DNA from: an uncultured bacterium
GTDB taxonomy: Bacteria; Bacillota; Clostridia; Lachnospirales; Lachnospiraceae
DNA length: 64,000 nucleotides
Reading direction: 5' to 3'
Assembly: GCA_905216215.1 (NCBI GenBank)
Contig: CAJMSZ010000004.1
Span: 8,372 to 72,371 of the forward strand
Shown here piece after piece: positions 33,801 to 42,484 of the stretch (positions within the stretch are counted from its first letter, which is position 1; each line of letters begins with the position of its first letter). The notes below the pieces were generated by a model. It had not been told where the DNA came from and did not search any database. It saw only the letters and a list, made by a program, of their open reading frames with translations. A program made the position numbers and the translations under genes.

Positions 33801-34424
33801 ATATTCAGAGACATCCAAGTCTACCTTTTCTTCAGCCACATGAAGCCCTGATATATTTTTGCTTTCCATTTCTAAAGTATCATAACTTGAAATCCCACTA
33901 TCTAAGTGTTCTTCATTCTCAACACTATCAACAGCATTATCATTCTCATATGCTTTTCCTAATACTTTACAGCTAATTATCTCAACTTCCTCTGACCAGT
34001 TTTCTGGTAAAATATTGCTCGCTGATTCAATACTATGTAGTGCTTCATTATTTCTATCACAATTCACCACCACCAGTTTTGCAGTGTCATTAATTTTATC
34101 CATCCAATCTATATTATTTATCACCTTTTGCAGAAACTCATCCATAGGATATTCTCTGCATTCTTTAGGCAATACTACTTCTTTACTTATAAGATTTATT
34201 AAAGCGGTATTGCCATATTCTTTTTCCAAAAAGTCTCTTGTCGCATCTGCATATTCTTCCATTACATTTGCTGTTTCAATGTCATCATCATATTTTACAA
34301 ATAACACATATAACTGTTCTAAACCATTTGACTGTGCCAATGCACTAGAACTCATACTCCCACCCACAAGCACAAAAATCAACAAACATGCTATAATCTT
34401 TTTTACGTTTTCTTTTATATGCAT
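30816..34424 (-). CDS. Secreted N-acetylmuramoyl-L-alanine amidase with eight repeat modules
   Basis: A 1202-residue secreted wall hydrolase. Order: signal peptide (1-30, ending ALAQ), an unrecognised region (31-190), eight beta modules of about 100 residues (191-990), and an amidase-3 zinc domain (991-1202) with His1000 (DAGHGG), Glu1014, His1075 (SLHRDS) and catalytic Glu1158 (LLEMGY), all intact. The amidase cuts the bond between muramic acid and the stem peptide. Modules share a core like HxxGYYLATWDG followed by a G-x-Y beta turn; the fold resembles FlgD-type Ig-like domains. They probably anchor the enzyme to wall or surface polymer, by analogy with choline-binding repeats. Confidence 0.92.
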   Translation of the reverse strand: MHIKENVKKIIACLLIFVLVGGSMSSSALAQSNGLEQLYVLFVKYDDDIETANVMEEYADATRDFLEKEYGNTALINLISKEVVLPKECREYPMDEFLQKVINNIDWMDKINDTAKLVVVNCDRNNEALHSIESASNILPENWSEEVEIISCKVLGKAYENDNAVDSVENEEHLDSGISSYDTLEMESKNISGLHVAEEKVDLDVSEYVKIYYKIANSQGGSIYVYNDKDELIKTIYDNVYHKAGYYLATWDGTDNQNKKVANGLYRIQIVFGSEEKSVEVSLETGKVKLSNVYLDKKDVNETDLVKIFYHVNKAITGNIDVFDDGGNLVKSIYDNVYHQPGYYLATWDGKNQDGNMVANGTYQIVLHFGTEEERLSVTIHSVELLKNVEVAEKHVNVDEEHVKIYYNVEKKITGSIVVFDAEHNKVKTIYDSVPHQEMRYLATWNGTDDEENEVADGEYTIELHFGSTIQKLNVWIQKSELAIDSVKVSPENVHMDDAEVRIYYNISKSSLGTISIYNEKDELIKEIYNQVRHDKGYYYAFWNIRDEDGMKVPSGKYTAKLQFEANGHKVEQNVDFIVLNEEKEVQLENVKLQSDNVNFEKGGHVQFYYSLDQGVKGNIYVLDENENVIRNIYENVKHDSGYYMAYWDGKNNDGSMVNSGTYKIRLEFGNAVKELLVKVTRERLSLSRVYLQDTSVNLETNEMAKLYYHVSKASKGTIKVYDREENLINCLYDGVGHEKGYYYLGWNAKNSEGNYVGEGTYKIKLTFTDGESEVEESVEVDIVNGFALTNVRVDEDSFNMSVSENAKLYYTINKDSYGSICIYDESGQLVKEIYNKVYHSAGTYVATWNRMDENGIQAELGTYTIHLKFEDDGVEVKEKSVNVRISDELALMNVKAGKEEIALKDGSVKIYYSVTKDCIGDIEVFDENDEKIYTLYNQVTHASGYYYAIWQFVNDKGEKVEAGNYTFKLRFTDGTVVKEKTENIIVNEGVKKVWIDAGHGGSDAGATNSGRYERDDNLRLALEVQRVLAQQGIKVYMSRTDIDSGYTTANGLSSLRKRIESANKEEVDVFVSLHRDSAGSSARGYTVYTHNSSNPENYNSNAYDNKNQGCAELAVIMNNALKDAGTFKSRGIAYGSSGSSYDLMVNRISNMPSCLLEMGYISNSADNVIFDTYLKTNAKAIAKGIMKYLKETFDENKYTSK
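31455..33854 (-). repeat. Eight tandem 100-residue module repeats in the amidase
   Basis: Eight coding repeats of about 300 bases. Conserved positions: a K/R-x-Y-Y strand, G-x-I/V-x-V, a Y-x-x-V-x-H turn, a GYY-x-A-x-W core, a D-G-x-x-V loop and a G-x-Y-x-I/L-x-F strand. The copies have diverged in DNA sequence, so they are old rather than recently amplified. Confidence 0.9.
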
Positions 34425-34476
34425 TTTATCTTCTCTCTCATTCGTCTAACTTCATCATTTCAAACAAAAGCATTAA

Positions 34477-34507
34477 GCCAAAACAGATTCTTGTCACCTG
34501 TTCTGGC
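34477..34507 (-). terminator. Hairpin between glucosaminidase and amidase genes
   Basis: GCCAAAACAG (34477-34486) and CTGTTCTGGC (34498-34507) pair with one mismatch (A-C on this strand, a G-U pair in the minus-strand RNA); the minus strand continues TTAATGCTTTTG. It may be a partial terminator that lowers amidase expression relative to the upstream gene. Confidence 0.5.
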
Positions 34508-34528
34508 TCATTGCATGCGATACAGAAT

Positions 34529-37500
34529 TTACTTAACAGTAACATTCATCTGCTCTTTTTTTGTTATATTTCCATCTGAAAAACTAAGTTCAATTATATA
34601 TTCACCCGGTTTCACATATTGTCCATTGGAATCTTTCATATTCCAAAATGCCATATAATATCCAAGTGTATGCTTAACATCATTGTAAATTTCACCAATT
34701 TTAGTTCCATCAATACTATATATCTCTATGCTTCCGTAACAATCTTTGTCAATTGCGTAATATATTTTTCCTTCATCATCCGCATTTAACTTAAAACTTT
34801 CTTCATCGGTTCTCAAATTAAAAAGTCTAAAGCCACCGCTAACGTCAACTTTAAGTTCCGATTGCACACTATAACCTTGGCTTACAAATTCTAGCTTGAT
34901 TGTATATATCCCCGCATCAACATACTGTCCATTTTCTTTTTTCAGATTCCATTCAAGATAATAATAACCTGCCTGATGATATGTCATATCATATAATCGT
35001 CTCACTTCGTTTCCATCAGAATCCAGTATCGCAACAGTTCCCTGACTATTCTTGGAAATATCATAATACAGCTTTACGACTTCATTTTCATCAATATCCA
35101 CAGAGTCTTTTACCAGACGTACATCGCTCAATTCTGGTTCTCCACAACGCATCGTTACCTCAAGTTCTGCATTATTTCCCCCAAAGTCAATATTAATCGT
35201 GTATACACCACTTGCAACTTTCTTCCCGGTATTATCTGAACCATCCCAATATGCCATGTAATACCCTGCTGCATGATTTACGTTTTCATATATAGTTTTA
35301 ACTACTGTGCCCTCATTATCATAAACAGAAACACTTCCTACTGCATCTTTATCTACACTATAGTAAAATTCTGCTCTCTCTCCTTTTTCCACATCTACAG
35401 TATCTGCTTTTAATCTAACATTTGAAAGTTTGATATCCGTTTGCAAAATTTTAACTTTCAAATCCTGTGTATCACCATCGAAGTTTAAGCGAATTATATA
35501 TTCTCCCGCAGGAACTTTTTTACCTGCATTATTCGTGCCATTCCAGGTTGCCAAATAATAGCCTGACGCATGAGGTACTTCATCATATATAGATTTAATC
35601 AATTCATTATTAGAATTATATACCATTATACTTCCTTTGGTATTTTCATCAATATGGTAATATATCCTTACCAATTCATCTGATGTCACCTCTGTTTTGC
35701 CCAAGTATACATTAGAAAGATTTGCTTTCTTACTATAAACTTTAACCGCGAGACTCTGTTCCGTTGTTTTCCCATTTACTTCAAACTCAAGCTTAACCGT
35801 ATAAGTTCCTGTTTTCACATAATTTCCATCTGAATCTTTCATGTTCCAAAATGCGTAATAGTAACCCGTATCGTGGCTGACTTTATCATATATTTTTCTA
35901 ATTAATTTTCCATTTGTATCATATATACCAATCGTACCATTACTAGTATGTGATATATGATAATAAATCCTGACTTCGTCATATTCTGTCTGATCCGCAT
36001 TTTCTGGTACAACTCTTACAGAATCCAGAACCGGTTCTCCTTGTTGAATATTCACTAATAACTCTTGTGTATCATTTCCAAATTTCAATTGAATCTGATA
36101 CTTTCCAGAAGGCACCGACTCTCCTTTCTCATTTGTTCCATCCCAAGTTGCTAAGTAACGCATCTCTCCGTGCCGAACATTGTCATAAATTACTTTCACT
36201 TTTTCGCCTGATGAATTTAGAACCTCTATGGTTCCATTACTGGCTTTTTCCACACTGTAATATATTTTTACAAATTCCCCTTCACTAATATTAACAGTAT
36301 CAGAAGCTAACATCACATTTGACAATATTACATCTGCTTTTATCGACACCATTACTTCTTCTTGACAATCACCAAACTTAAGTCTTATTGTATATCTACC
36401 TGGCAACACAGAGCCCCCACTTGCATTTCTTCCATTCCAAGTTGCAAGATAATAACCTGCACTATGAAAAACCTGATTATAAACCGTATAAACAAGCTTC
36501 CCCGAAGTATCATACACCTCTATTGTTCCATTAACGTCTTCATCAATTTCATAATATATTTTTACAAGATCGCCCATCTGTACTTCTTCATCTGCCAAAT
36601 GTACATCAGAAAGGGTGACTCCACCAGTAACTTGTACCTCTACCGTATCTTGTACTGTATAACCATCTGCTTCAAATTTTAATTTCCATACATATTTTCC
36701 TGATTTTACATAATTTCCATCATCGTCTTTTAAATCCCATCCTAAATAATAATAATCTTTTGCATGATTTACCTTATCATAAAATGTCCTTACTATCTTG
36801 CCTTCTGCATCATATACCTGTATTGTCCCAACACATGCTTTAGAAACACGATAGTATAATCTAGAATATTCCCTTTCACTCACATCTACTGCTTGTTTGG
36901 TAACATGAACCTCTGTAAGTGAAAGTAAATTGTTTGTTTCTATCTGTACTTTGAGTTCCTTTTGTGTCCCCCCAAAATTCAATTTAATAGTATACTCACC
37001 TGCAGTAACTTTTTTCCCCTGATCATCTGTTCCATCCCAGGTTGCTAAATAATAGCCTGCACCATGATACACCTCATCATAAATGGTTTTTGTAATTTGC
37101 CCCGATGAATTCAAGACAGTAATCGTTCCATTTTCATTTTTACTCAGATCATAATATATTTTAACAAGCTCATTTTTACTGATATCTACTTTTTCAGAAA
37201 CCAACTTTACGTCCGTTAGCAAATCATCATTCTCACTTCTATCTGCCACCTTAGTAACATAATTTATACTCACATATGTATACATCGTATCAAAATTATA
37301 CTGGCCCGTTGTGTTATCAATTGCTGTACGTCCACTATTTAACACTGGTTCACTCTGTATTTTATAAAAGCCATTTTCTTCTCCAAGAATCAAAAAAGCA
37401 TGGCACGACTGTCCGCCTGTATTGTACAGTCTTGTAGATGAGGCACTGGCTTCTTTCCTAACATTCAGCGAAGTATGTTCTCCACTAATCAAATCTTTTA

Positions 37501-38656
37501 TTCCAATTGAATATGTATTTGCATCTCTATTACCATTGGCATTGTCTAAAACCCACGCTACGTTAGCTGCTTTTTCTCCCCAATACGGATCTGAAGCATA
37601 CCTGACATTAATGCCACTTGCCTTGTTTCCAAGAAAAGCTCCATTGTATTTCCAGTTAGACGGATTCAAATACTGCTTTGACAAAAATGTCTCTGTAAAA
37701 TCCTTTACACATACTTTAACATCCGAATAATAATTTGCTGCTTCTCCCGGACTTGAATCAACCGCATTTAACCCAAACAGATTGTTTTTAGTCTGAGAAA
37801 TATTACTCATCCCCCATGCACTTTCATTTGCCGCAACCCCAACAGCCAGCAAAGCATTAACTCCATATAAATCCTGAGTCTGTACAAAAGTTGTTCCTAA
37901 ATCTCTCATTTTTGAATTTGAACTCACTCTGTTATTCAAAATATTGCTAATATCTGTGCCGTTGTAGTTACTCTGACTTCTCAATGGAAGATATTGAAAG
38001 TAATTAAAATAAGGCGAACTAGAATTAATGGAATTTTTTCTGCTTTCATTTCCGTAATCAAATAACATAGTTTCATAGTCTGTATAGAAATAATGTCCAT
38101 CATAACTATAATATTTACTTCCGGATTTCATATATGATGGCGCCACACCCTGTTCCAGCGTGCTCCCATAAGTTGTTGAATTCAATTTTGTTGCTATCTT
38201 ATGATAAAGCTTACCATCAGAAATCATATAATAGCTCAAAGATTTCACCACATCAAAATCAACCAGCTGTACCTCAGATGCATCTACTTCTCCGACAACC
38301 CCTGATAACATAAACTTTACCTTTGAACCTGATGTACCAAGATAAGCCGCATCAGCACCATAGATACCACATGTATACCCTGTTTTTCCTGTTCCCGCTT
38401 CGGTATAATTCGTTACAGCAGCACCTTTCGTATTAAAATTAACAACTTTAACACTGCCACCACGTTGCAAAGACACCGGCTCATCCACATATCCACTGCT
38501 AGTATCTAATTCATATACATTTCCATTTTCATCCATTCCAGTTATTACTTCTGGCAACCCATTATTTAAGTCATCCTCAGCCATTGCCACGGAATTCCAT
38601 CCTACAGCAAAGAAAATGCACATCACAATCATCATCAGTACTTTTTCCCGTTTCAT
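34529..38656 (-). CDS. Secreted glucosaminidase with nine repeat modules
   Basis: A 1375-residue secreted hydrolase that would cut the glycan strand of peptidoglycan. Order: signal peptide (1-25, ending AMA), an unrecognised beta region (26-240), a GH73/lysozyme-like domain (about 245-390) with presumed catalytic Glu278 in VAANESAWG and NNLFGLNAVD, an SH3-like region (about 385-470, LNVRKEAS) and nine modules (479-1375). The start ATG at 38656 has an AAAGGCGG site six bases upstream and yields a proper signal peptide; the frame is open 54 bases further. Its modules match those of the amidase next door. Confidence 0.92.
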   Translation of the reverse strand: MKREKVLMMIVMCIFFAVGWNSVAMAEDDLNNGLPEVITGMDENGNVYELDTSSGYVDEPVSLQRGGSVKVVNFNTKGAAVTNYTEAGTGKTGYTCGIYGADAAYLGTSGSKVKFMLSGVVGEVDASEVQLVDFDVVKSLSYYMISDGKLYHKIATKLNSTTYGSTLEQGVAPSYMKSGSKYYSYDGHYFYTDYETMLFDYGNESRKNSINSSSPYFNYFQYLPLRSQSNYNGTDISNILNNRVSSNSKMRDLGTTFVQTQDLYGVNALLAVGVAANESAWGMSNISQTKNNLFGLNAVDSSPGEAANYYSDVKVCVKDFTETFLSKQYLNPSNWKYNGAFLGNKASGINVRYASDPYWGEKAANVAWVLDNANGNRDANTYSIGIKDLISGEHTSLNVRKEASASSTRLYNTGGQSCHAFLILGEENGFYKIQSEPVLNSGRTAIDNTTGQYNFDTMYTYVSINYVTKVADRSENDDLLTDVKLVSEKVDISKNELVKIYYDLSKNENGTITVLNSSGQITKTIYDEVYHGAGYYLATWDGTDDQGKKVTAGEYTIKLNFGGTQKELKVQIETNNLLSLTEVHVTKQAVDVSEREYSRLYYRVSKACVGTIQVYDAEGKIVRTFYDKVNHAKDYYYLGWDLKDDDGNYVKSGKYVWKLKFEADGYTVQDTVEVQVTGGVTLSDVHLADEEVQMGDLVKIYYEIDEDVNGTIEVYDTSGKLVYTVYNQVFHSAGYYLATWNGRNASGGSVLPGRYTIRLKFGDCQEEVMVSIKADVILSNVMLASDTVNISEGEFVKIYYSVEKASNGTIEVLNSSGEKVKVIYDNVRHGEMRYLATWDGTNEKGESVPSGKYQIQLKFGNDTQELLVNIQQGEPVLDSVRVVPENADQTEYDEVRIYYHISHTSNGTIGIYDTNGKLIRKIYDKVSHDTGYYYAFWNMKDSDGNYVKTGTYTVKLEFEVNGKTTEQSLAVKVYSKKANLSNVYLGKTEVTSDELVRIYYHIDENTKGSIMVYNSNNELIKSIYDEVPHASGYYLATWNGTNNAGKKVPAGEYIIRLNFDGDTQDLKVKILQTDIKLSNVRLKADTVDVEKGERAEFYYSVDKDAVGSVSVYDNEGTVVKTIYENVNHAAGYYMAYWDGSDNTGKKVASGVYTINIDFGGNNAELEVTMRCGEPELSDVRLVKDSVDIDENEVVKLYYDISKNSQGTVAILDSDGNEVRRLYDMTYHQAGYYYLEWNLKKENGQYVDAGIYTIKLEFVSQGYSVQSELKVDVSGGFRLFNLRTDEESFKLNADDEGKIYYAIDKDCYGSIEIYSIDGTKIGEIYNDVKHTLGYYMAFWNMKDSNGQYVKPGEYIIELSFSDGNITKKEQMNVTVK
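34532..37222 (-). repeat. Nine tandem 100-residue module repeats in the glucosaminidase
   Basis: Nine coding repeats of about 300 bases with the same core as in the amidase. Sub-types can be told by the core: GYYLATWDG, YYYLGWDLK, EMRYLATWDG, YYYAFWNMK and YYMAYWDG. The order of sub-types is largely the same as in the amidase array. Confidence 0.9.
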
Positions 38657-38736
38657 TCTAGACCGCCTTTCTATATACACCCATACTTCGTCTTTCCAAA
38701 GATATCTCACATTCTACAGCACTACAAGAATAATTT

Positions 38737-39642
38737 CTAATATTCTCCTCGTGCAATTAATCCCTTAATCGCCTGCACCACGCTCTCTTTGTCTTCCTTA
38801 TAGGTAACTCCAAACCATTTATCCTGAGACTTGAGCACCTTTACTTCCACCTTATTTTCCTCCAGAAGACCTCCGATAATGGTCGGAAGAAGATACTCTG
38901 TCTTCAAATCTGTCTTATCCAGTTTTTCCAGAAATTCCGCAAATCCCTGTTCCAGAACTTCAAAGAATTCCGGCTGCAATCCCCACATATTCATGGAAAC
39001 CGGTGAATCAACATCGATATACTTTTCTCCGCCTTCAGTTATCACCTTTGCCTTTTCACCATCTTTCACGATATTGTGTGTCTCCACGATCTCTTCCAGC
39101 ATCTGGTCTTGTCCAACCTTACAAACACCTCTTGTCACGCCTCCGTTTTCACTCAAGGTGTTCTTTAAGACAAATCCCACCATGCTGACCTGAAGTTTTC
39201 CATTTTGAATGATCTGTCCTGAGGTCAGTTCATTATAAGCTTCTTTATAAGCCTGTTTTCCATAATAATCATCTGCATTAATTACCAGAAATGGTTCTTT
39301 CACCACATCTTTACAGCAAAGAATCGCCTGACCTGTTCCCCATGGTTTCGTACGTTCTTTAAATGTCTCCTTAAATGCTTCTGGTATATCATCTAATTCC
39401 TGGAAAGCATAAGCTACTTCCACTTGCTTTTCAATTCGGTTCCCAATAATTTCTTTAAAATCCTTCTCCAGATCTTTCCGGATTACAAAAACTACTTTAT
39501 CAAATCCTGCTGCCATAGCATCCTTGATGGAATAATCCATGATAATCTCACCATTTGGTCCAACTGGCTCTAACTGCTTGATTCCACCACCGAAACGGCT
39601 TCCAATTCCTGCCGCCATGACAACTAAGGTTGCTTTACTCAT
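38737..39642 (-). CDS. Sugar-phosphate nucleotidyltransferase-like protein
   Basis: A 301-residue single-domain nucleotidyltransferase. The glycine loop is VMAAGIGSRFGGGIKQLE (residues 8-25), where the usual Pro-Lys after the loop is replaced by Gly-Ile-Lys-Gln; NADDYYG near residue 121 supplies the metal-binding acid. The C-terminal part (WFGVTYKEDKESV) resembles a family common beside cell-surface sugar genes in Lachnospiraceae-type genomes. It lies 40 bases behind glf and 80 bases ahead of the glucosaminidase. Likely product: an NDP-sugar or other activated surface precursor; the exact substrate is unknown. Confidence 0.82.
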   Translation of the reverse strand: MSKATLVVMAAGIGSRFGGGIKQLEPVGPNGEIIMDYSIKDAMAAGFDKVVFVIRKDLEKDFKEIIGNRIEKQVEVAYAFQELDDIPEAFKETFKERTKPWGTGQAILCCKDVVKEPFLVINADDYYGKQAYKEAYNELTSGQIIQNGKLQVSMVGFVLKNTLSENGGVTRGVCKVGQDQMLEEIVETHNIVKDGEKAKVITEGGEKYIDVDSPVSMNMWGLQPEFFEVLEQGFAEFLEKLDKTDLKTEYLLPTIIGGLLEENKVEVKVLKSQDKWFGVTYKEDKESVVQAIKGLIARGEY

Positions 39643-39682
39643 ATTCTTATTTTCCTCTCTCTTCTACTGTACTTTCTTCCGC

Positions 39683-40798
39683 TTACTTTCCAAGTTCTTC
39701 TCTTACACATGTAAGGGCTTCCTGCACTACGTGATGCATATCAAAATACTTATACATGCCAAGTCTTCCGCCGAAAATCACCTTTTCTTCTTTATCAGCC
39801 AATTCTTTATACTTTGCATATAAAGCATTATTTTTCTCATCATTCATAGGATAATAAGGTTCATCTCCCTTTTTCCATGTTGCCGGATACTCTCTTGTTA
39901 TAATAGTCTTTGGATTCACTTCCCCATTCTGACACCCGAATTCAAAATGCTTATGCTCAATGATTCTTGTATATGGAACTTCGTATTCTGTATAATTTAC
40001 CACTGCATTGCCCTGATAGTTTTCACAGTCGAGTACTTCTGACTCGAACCGAACAGTCCGATATTCCAATTCTCCGTAACAATATCTGAAATATTCATCT
40101 ATCATCCCGGTAAATACAACCTTGTCCGCCATTTTCGTCAGTTCTTCACGATTTTCAAAGAAATCTGTAGAAAGCCTTACTTCCATTCCCTCCAGCATCT
40201 TCTCTGCGATCTGTGTATATCCTCCGATTGGAATTCCCTGATATTTATCATTAAAATAGTTATTGTCATACACAAATCTGACTGGAAGACGTTTAATAAT
40301 AAATGCAGGGAGTTCGGTCGCCCGTCTTCCCCACTGCTTTTCCGTATAGCCTTTAACTAGTTTCTCATAGATATCTTTTCCCACCAGAGAGATTGCCTGT
40401 TCTTCCAGATTCTTCGGCTCTGTAATTCCCGCCTCTTTAATCTGTCTGTCTATCTCTGCTCTTGCCTCCTGTGGTGTCTTCACATTCCACATCTTGCTGA
40501 ATGTGTTCATGTTAAATGGAAGATTATACAGCTCATCCTTATATCTTGCCACCGGCGCATTGGTATAGCGATTAAACTCTGCGAATTGCTGAATATACTC
40601 CCATACCTCCTGATTACTGGTATGGAAAATATGGGCACCATACTGATGTACCTGGATACCTTCTATTTCTTTCGTAAATATATTACCACCTATATGATTA
40701 CGTTTATCAATTACCAACACTTTTTTTCCTGCTTTTTGTGCTTCATGTGCAAATACAGCCCCAAACAGTCCTGCTCCAACTACTAAATAATCGTACAT
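39683..40798 (-). CDS. glf: UDP-galactopyranose mutase
   Basis: Glf is a flavoenzyme that converts UDP-galactopyranose to UDP-galactofuranose, a building block of surface glycans. The 371-residue product has the FAD site YLVVGAGLFGAVFAHEA at the N-terminus, RNHIGGNIFT, HQYGAHIFHT and the GYTEKQWGR block; Arg and Tyr residues of the substrate site lie in NDKYQGIPIGGYT and NYTEYEVPYTR. The ATG at 40798 has an AAGGAG site; the upstream frame holds promoter sequence. Expressed from its own promoter, probably together with the nucleotidyltransferase. Confidence 0.96.
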   Translation of the reverse strand: MYDYLVVGAGLFGAVFAHEAQKAGKKVLVIDKRNHIGGNIFTKEIEGIQVHQYGAHIFHTSNQEVWEYIQQFAEFNRYTNAPVARYKDELYNLPFNMNTFSKMWNVKTPQEARAEIDRQIKEAGITEPKNLEEQAISLVGKDIYEKLVKGYTEKQWGRRATELPAFIIKRLPVRFVYDNNYFNDKYQGIPIGGYTQIAEKMLEGMEVRLSTDFFENREELTKMADKVVFTGMIDEYFRYCYGELEYRTVRFESEVLDCENYQGNAVVNYTEYEVPYTRIIEHKHFEFGCQNGEVNPKTIITREYPATWKKGDEPYYPMNDEKNNALYAKYKELADKEEKVIFGGRLGMYKYFDMHHVVQEALTCVREELGK

Positions 40799-40829
40799 TT
40801 TTTCGCTCCTTGTACTCATAATCCATTTA

Positions 40830-40858
40830 ATTATACTGCATATTTCTTGATTTTCCAA
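40830..40858 (-). promoter_or_regulatory. glf promoter
   Basis: Minus strand: TTGGAA (40853-40858), 17-base spacer, TATAAT (40830-40835), 31 bases upstream of the glf ATG. It separates glf and the surface genes from galT. Confidence 0.82.
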
Positions 40859-40956
40859 TCTTTACATTATTTTTTTGTAAATATTGATTGTTCACGCTTC
40901 ATTCTATCTCTAATAAAGGGATTATCTCACTTCAGGTCTGCACTCACTTGTACACA

Positions 40957-42462
40957 TTAATATGAAACAACCTGCTCTATAAACCGTAAAAATCCCTCTT
41001 TTCCTTCTGGTGTACGACTATAAACCCCAGCCTGTTCTAATACGCTCTCAAAAACAAGCCCTACCTCCTGCTGGATAATATCCATTACATTTTCCGATGT
41101 AATATGATGCTTTAACAAAATATGCTCTGCCCATTCTGCATGAGAAGCTGTCAGAGGGTCTTCTCGCATACTCTCACCCGAAATCATTTTTTCAGCCACA
41201 GTGGCAAGTTCCTTTTTCAACCTTCCCGGCAAGATTGCCAGTCCCATCACTTCAATCAAACCAATATTTTCTTTTTTGATGTGATGGAGTTCCTCATGGG
41301 GATGATAAATTCCAAGTGGATGTTCTAATGTTGTCAGATTATTGCGGAGAACCAAATCCAATTCGTATGCTTCACCTCTCCGACGTGCAATCGGTGTGAT
41401 GGTATTATGCGGCTCTCCCTCTGTCTCTGCAAAAATCATAGCAGATTCATCTGTGTAACTTCTCCAGCTAGTAAGAATCTTATCTGCCAGCGATATAAGT
41501 TGTTCTGTATCATCTCCTGTCAGACGAATGACAGACATCGGCCATTTCACAATTCCGGCCTTTATGTTCTCATACCCTGTAAAAGCAATTTCTGTCTCAA
41601 TCGGAGCCATCTCCATCGCAAATGTATAGCGTCCTCCCTGAAAATGTTCATGTGCAAGAATAGAGCCACCTACAATCGGGAGATCTGCATTAGACCCCAC
41701 GAAATAATGTGGAAACTGTCTTACAAAATCCAAAAGCTTCGCAAAACAGTCCCGGTCGATTTTCATTGGTACATGATTTTTGTGAAAGCAAATGCAATGT
41801 TCGTTATAATATACATATGGTGAATACTGCAAATACCATGAAGAGCCATGGATTTCTACCGGCACAATCCGGTGATTTTGTCTGGCCGGATAATTAACCC
41901 GTCCTGCATATCCCATATTTTCCTCACAAAGCATACAGCGTGGATAATTCGAAGATGGCAGCACTCTTGCCGTTGCAATAGCCTTAGGGTCTTTTTCCGG
42001 CTTAGACTGGTTGATTGTAATATCCAGTTTTCCATATTTCGTGTCGGTCTTCCAACGAATATCTCTTGCAATCCGGTCTTTTCTAATATAATTCGTATCC
42101 TGACTAAACTGATAATACCAATCTGTAGCTTTCTGCGGAGATTCTGCCCGTAGTTTTTCAAAATGCTGCATCACCTGCGCTGGTCGGGGAACCAGGATTC
42201 CCATCAGCTTTGTATCCAAAAGTTCTCTGTAAACCACAGAATTTTCTTCCAGAATGCCTCTTTCATACGCATCATCCAGCAACACCCCAAGCCATTCTGT
42301 CAGATCTGCCTTTCTCCTCTGCTGCGTTTCTTCCCATTCAAAAGAATCTACCTTCAAAATATCCAGCAGCATATTGACTGCCCAGTTTTTTTCTTCTGTC
42401 TGGATAAACTTCTTTTCCAATGCATAATTTACCAATCCGGTAATCGCTTCATTTCGATTCAT
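40957..42462 (-). CDS. galT: UDP-glucose--hexose-1-phosphate uridylyltransferase (class II)
   Basis: GalT swaps UMP between UDP-glucose and galactose-1-phosphate (Leloir pathway). The 501-residue product is of the Firmicute class II type, longer than E. coli GalT. Visible blocks: PSSNYPRCMLCEENMGYAGR, the HGSSWYLQYSPYVYYNEHCI region, VGSNADLPIVGGSILAHEHFQGG with the histidine site, and FAETEGEPHNTITPIAR. It lies 22 bases behind galK. UDP-galactose from this step can feed Glf. No galE is in the window. Confidence 0.95.
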   Translation of the reverse strand: MNRNEAITGLVNYALEKKFIQTEEKNWAVNMLLDILKVDSFEWEETQQRRKADLTEWLGVLLDDAYERGILEENSVVYRELLDTKLMGILVPRPAQVMQHFEKLRAESPQKATDWYYQFSQDTNYIRKDRIARDIRWKTDTKYGKLDITINQSKPEKDPKAIATARVLPSSNYPRCMLCEENMGYAGRVNYPARQNHRIVPVEIHGSSWYLQYSPYVYYNEHCICFHKNHVPMKIDRDCFAKLLDFVRQFPHYFVGSNADLPIVGGSILAHEHFQGGRYTFAMEMAPIETEIAFTGYENIKAGIVKWPMSVIRLTGDDTEQLISLADKILTSWRSYTDESAMIFAETEGEPHNTITPIARRRGEAYELDLVLRNNLTTLEHPLGIYHPHEELHHIKKENIGLIEVMGLAILPGRLKKELATVAEKMISGESMREDPLTASHAEWAEHILLKHHITSENVMDIIQQEVGLVFESVLEQAGVYSRTPEGKEGFLRFIEQVVSY

Positions 42463-42484
42463 ATTTTCTCTCCTTTGTCAGCCT

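Noticed and set aside
31455..37222. Regularly spaced repeats that might suggest a CRISPR or satellite array
   Set aside because: The unit is about 300 bases, stays in frame, and encodes a clear protein module; DNA copies are diverged.
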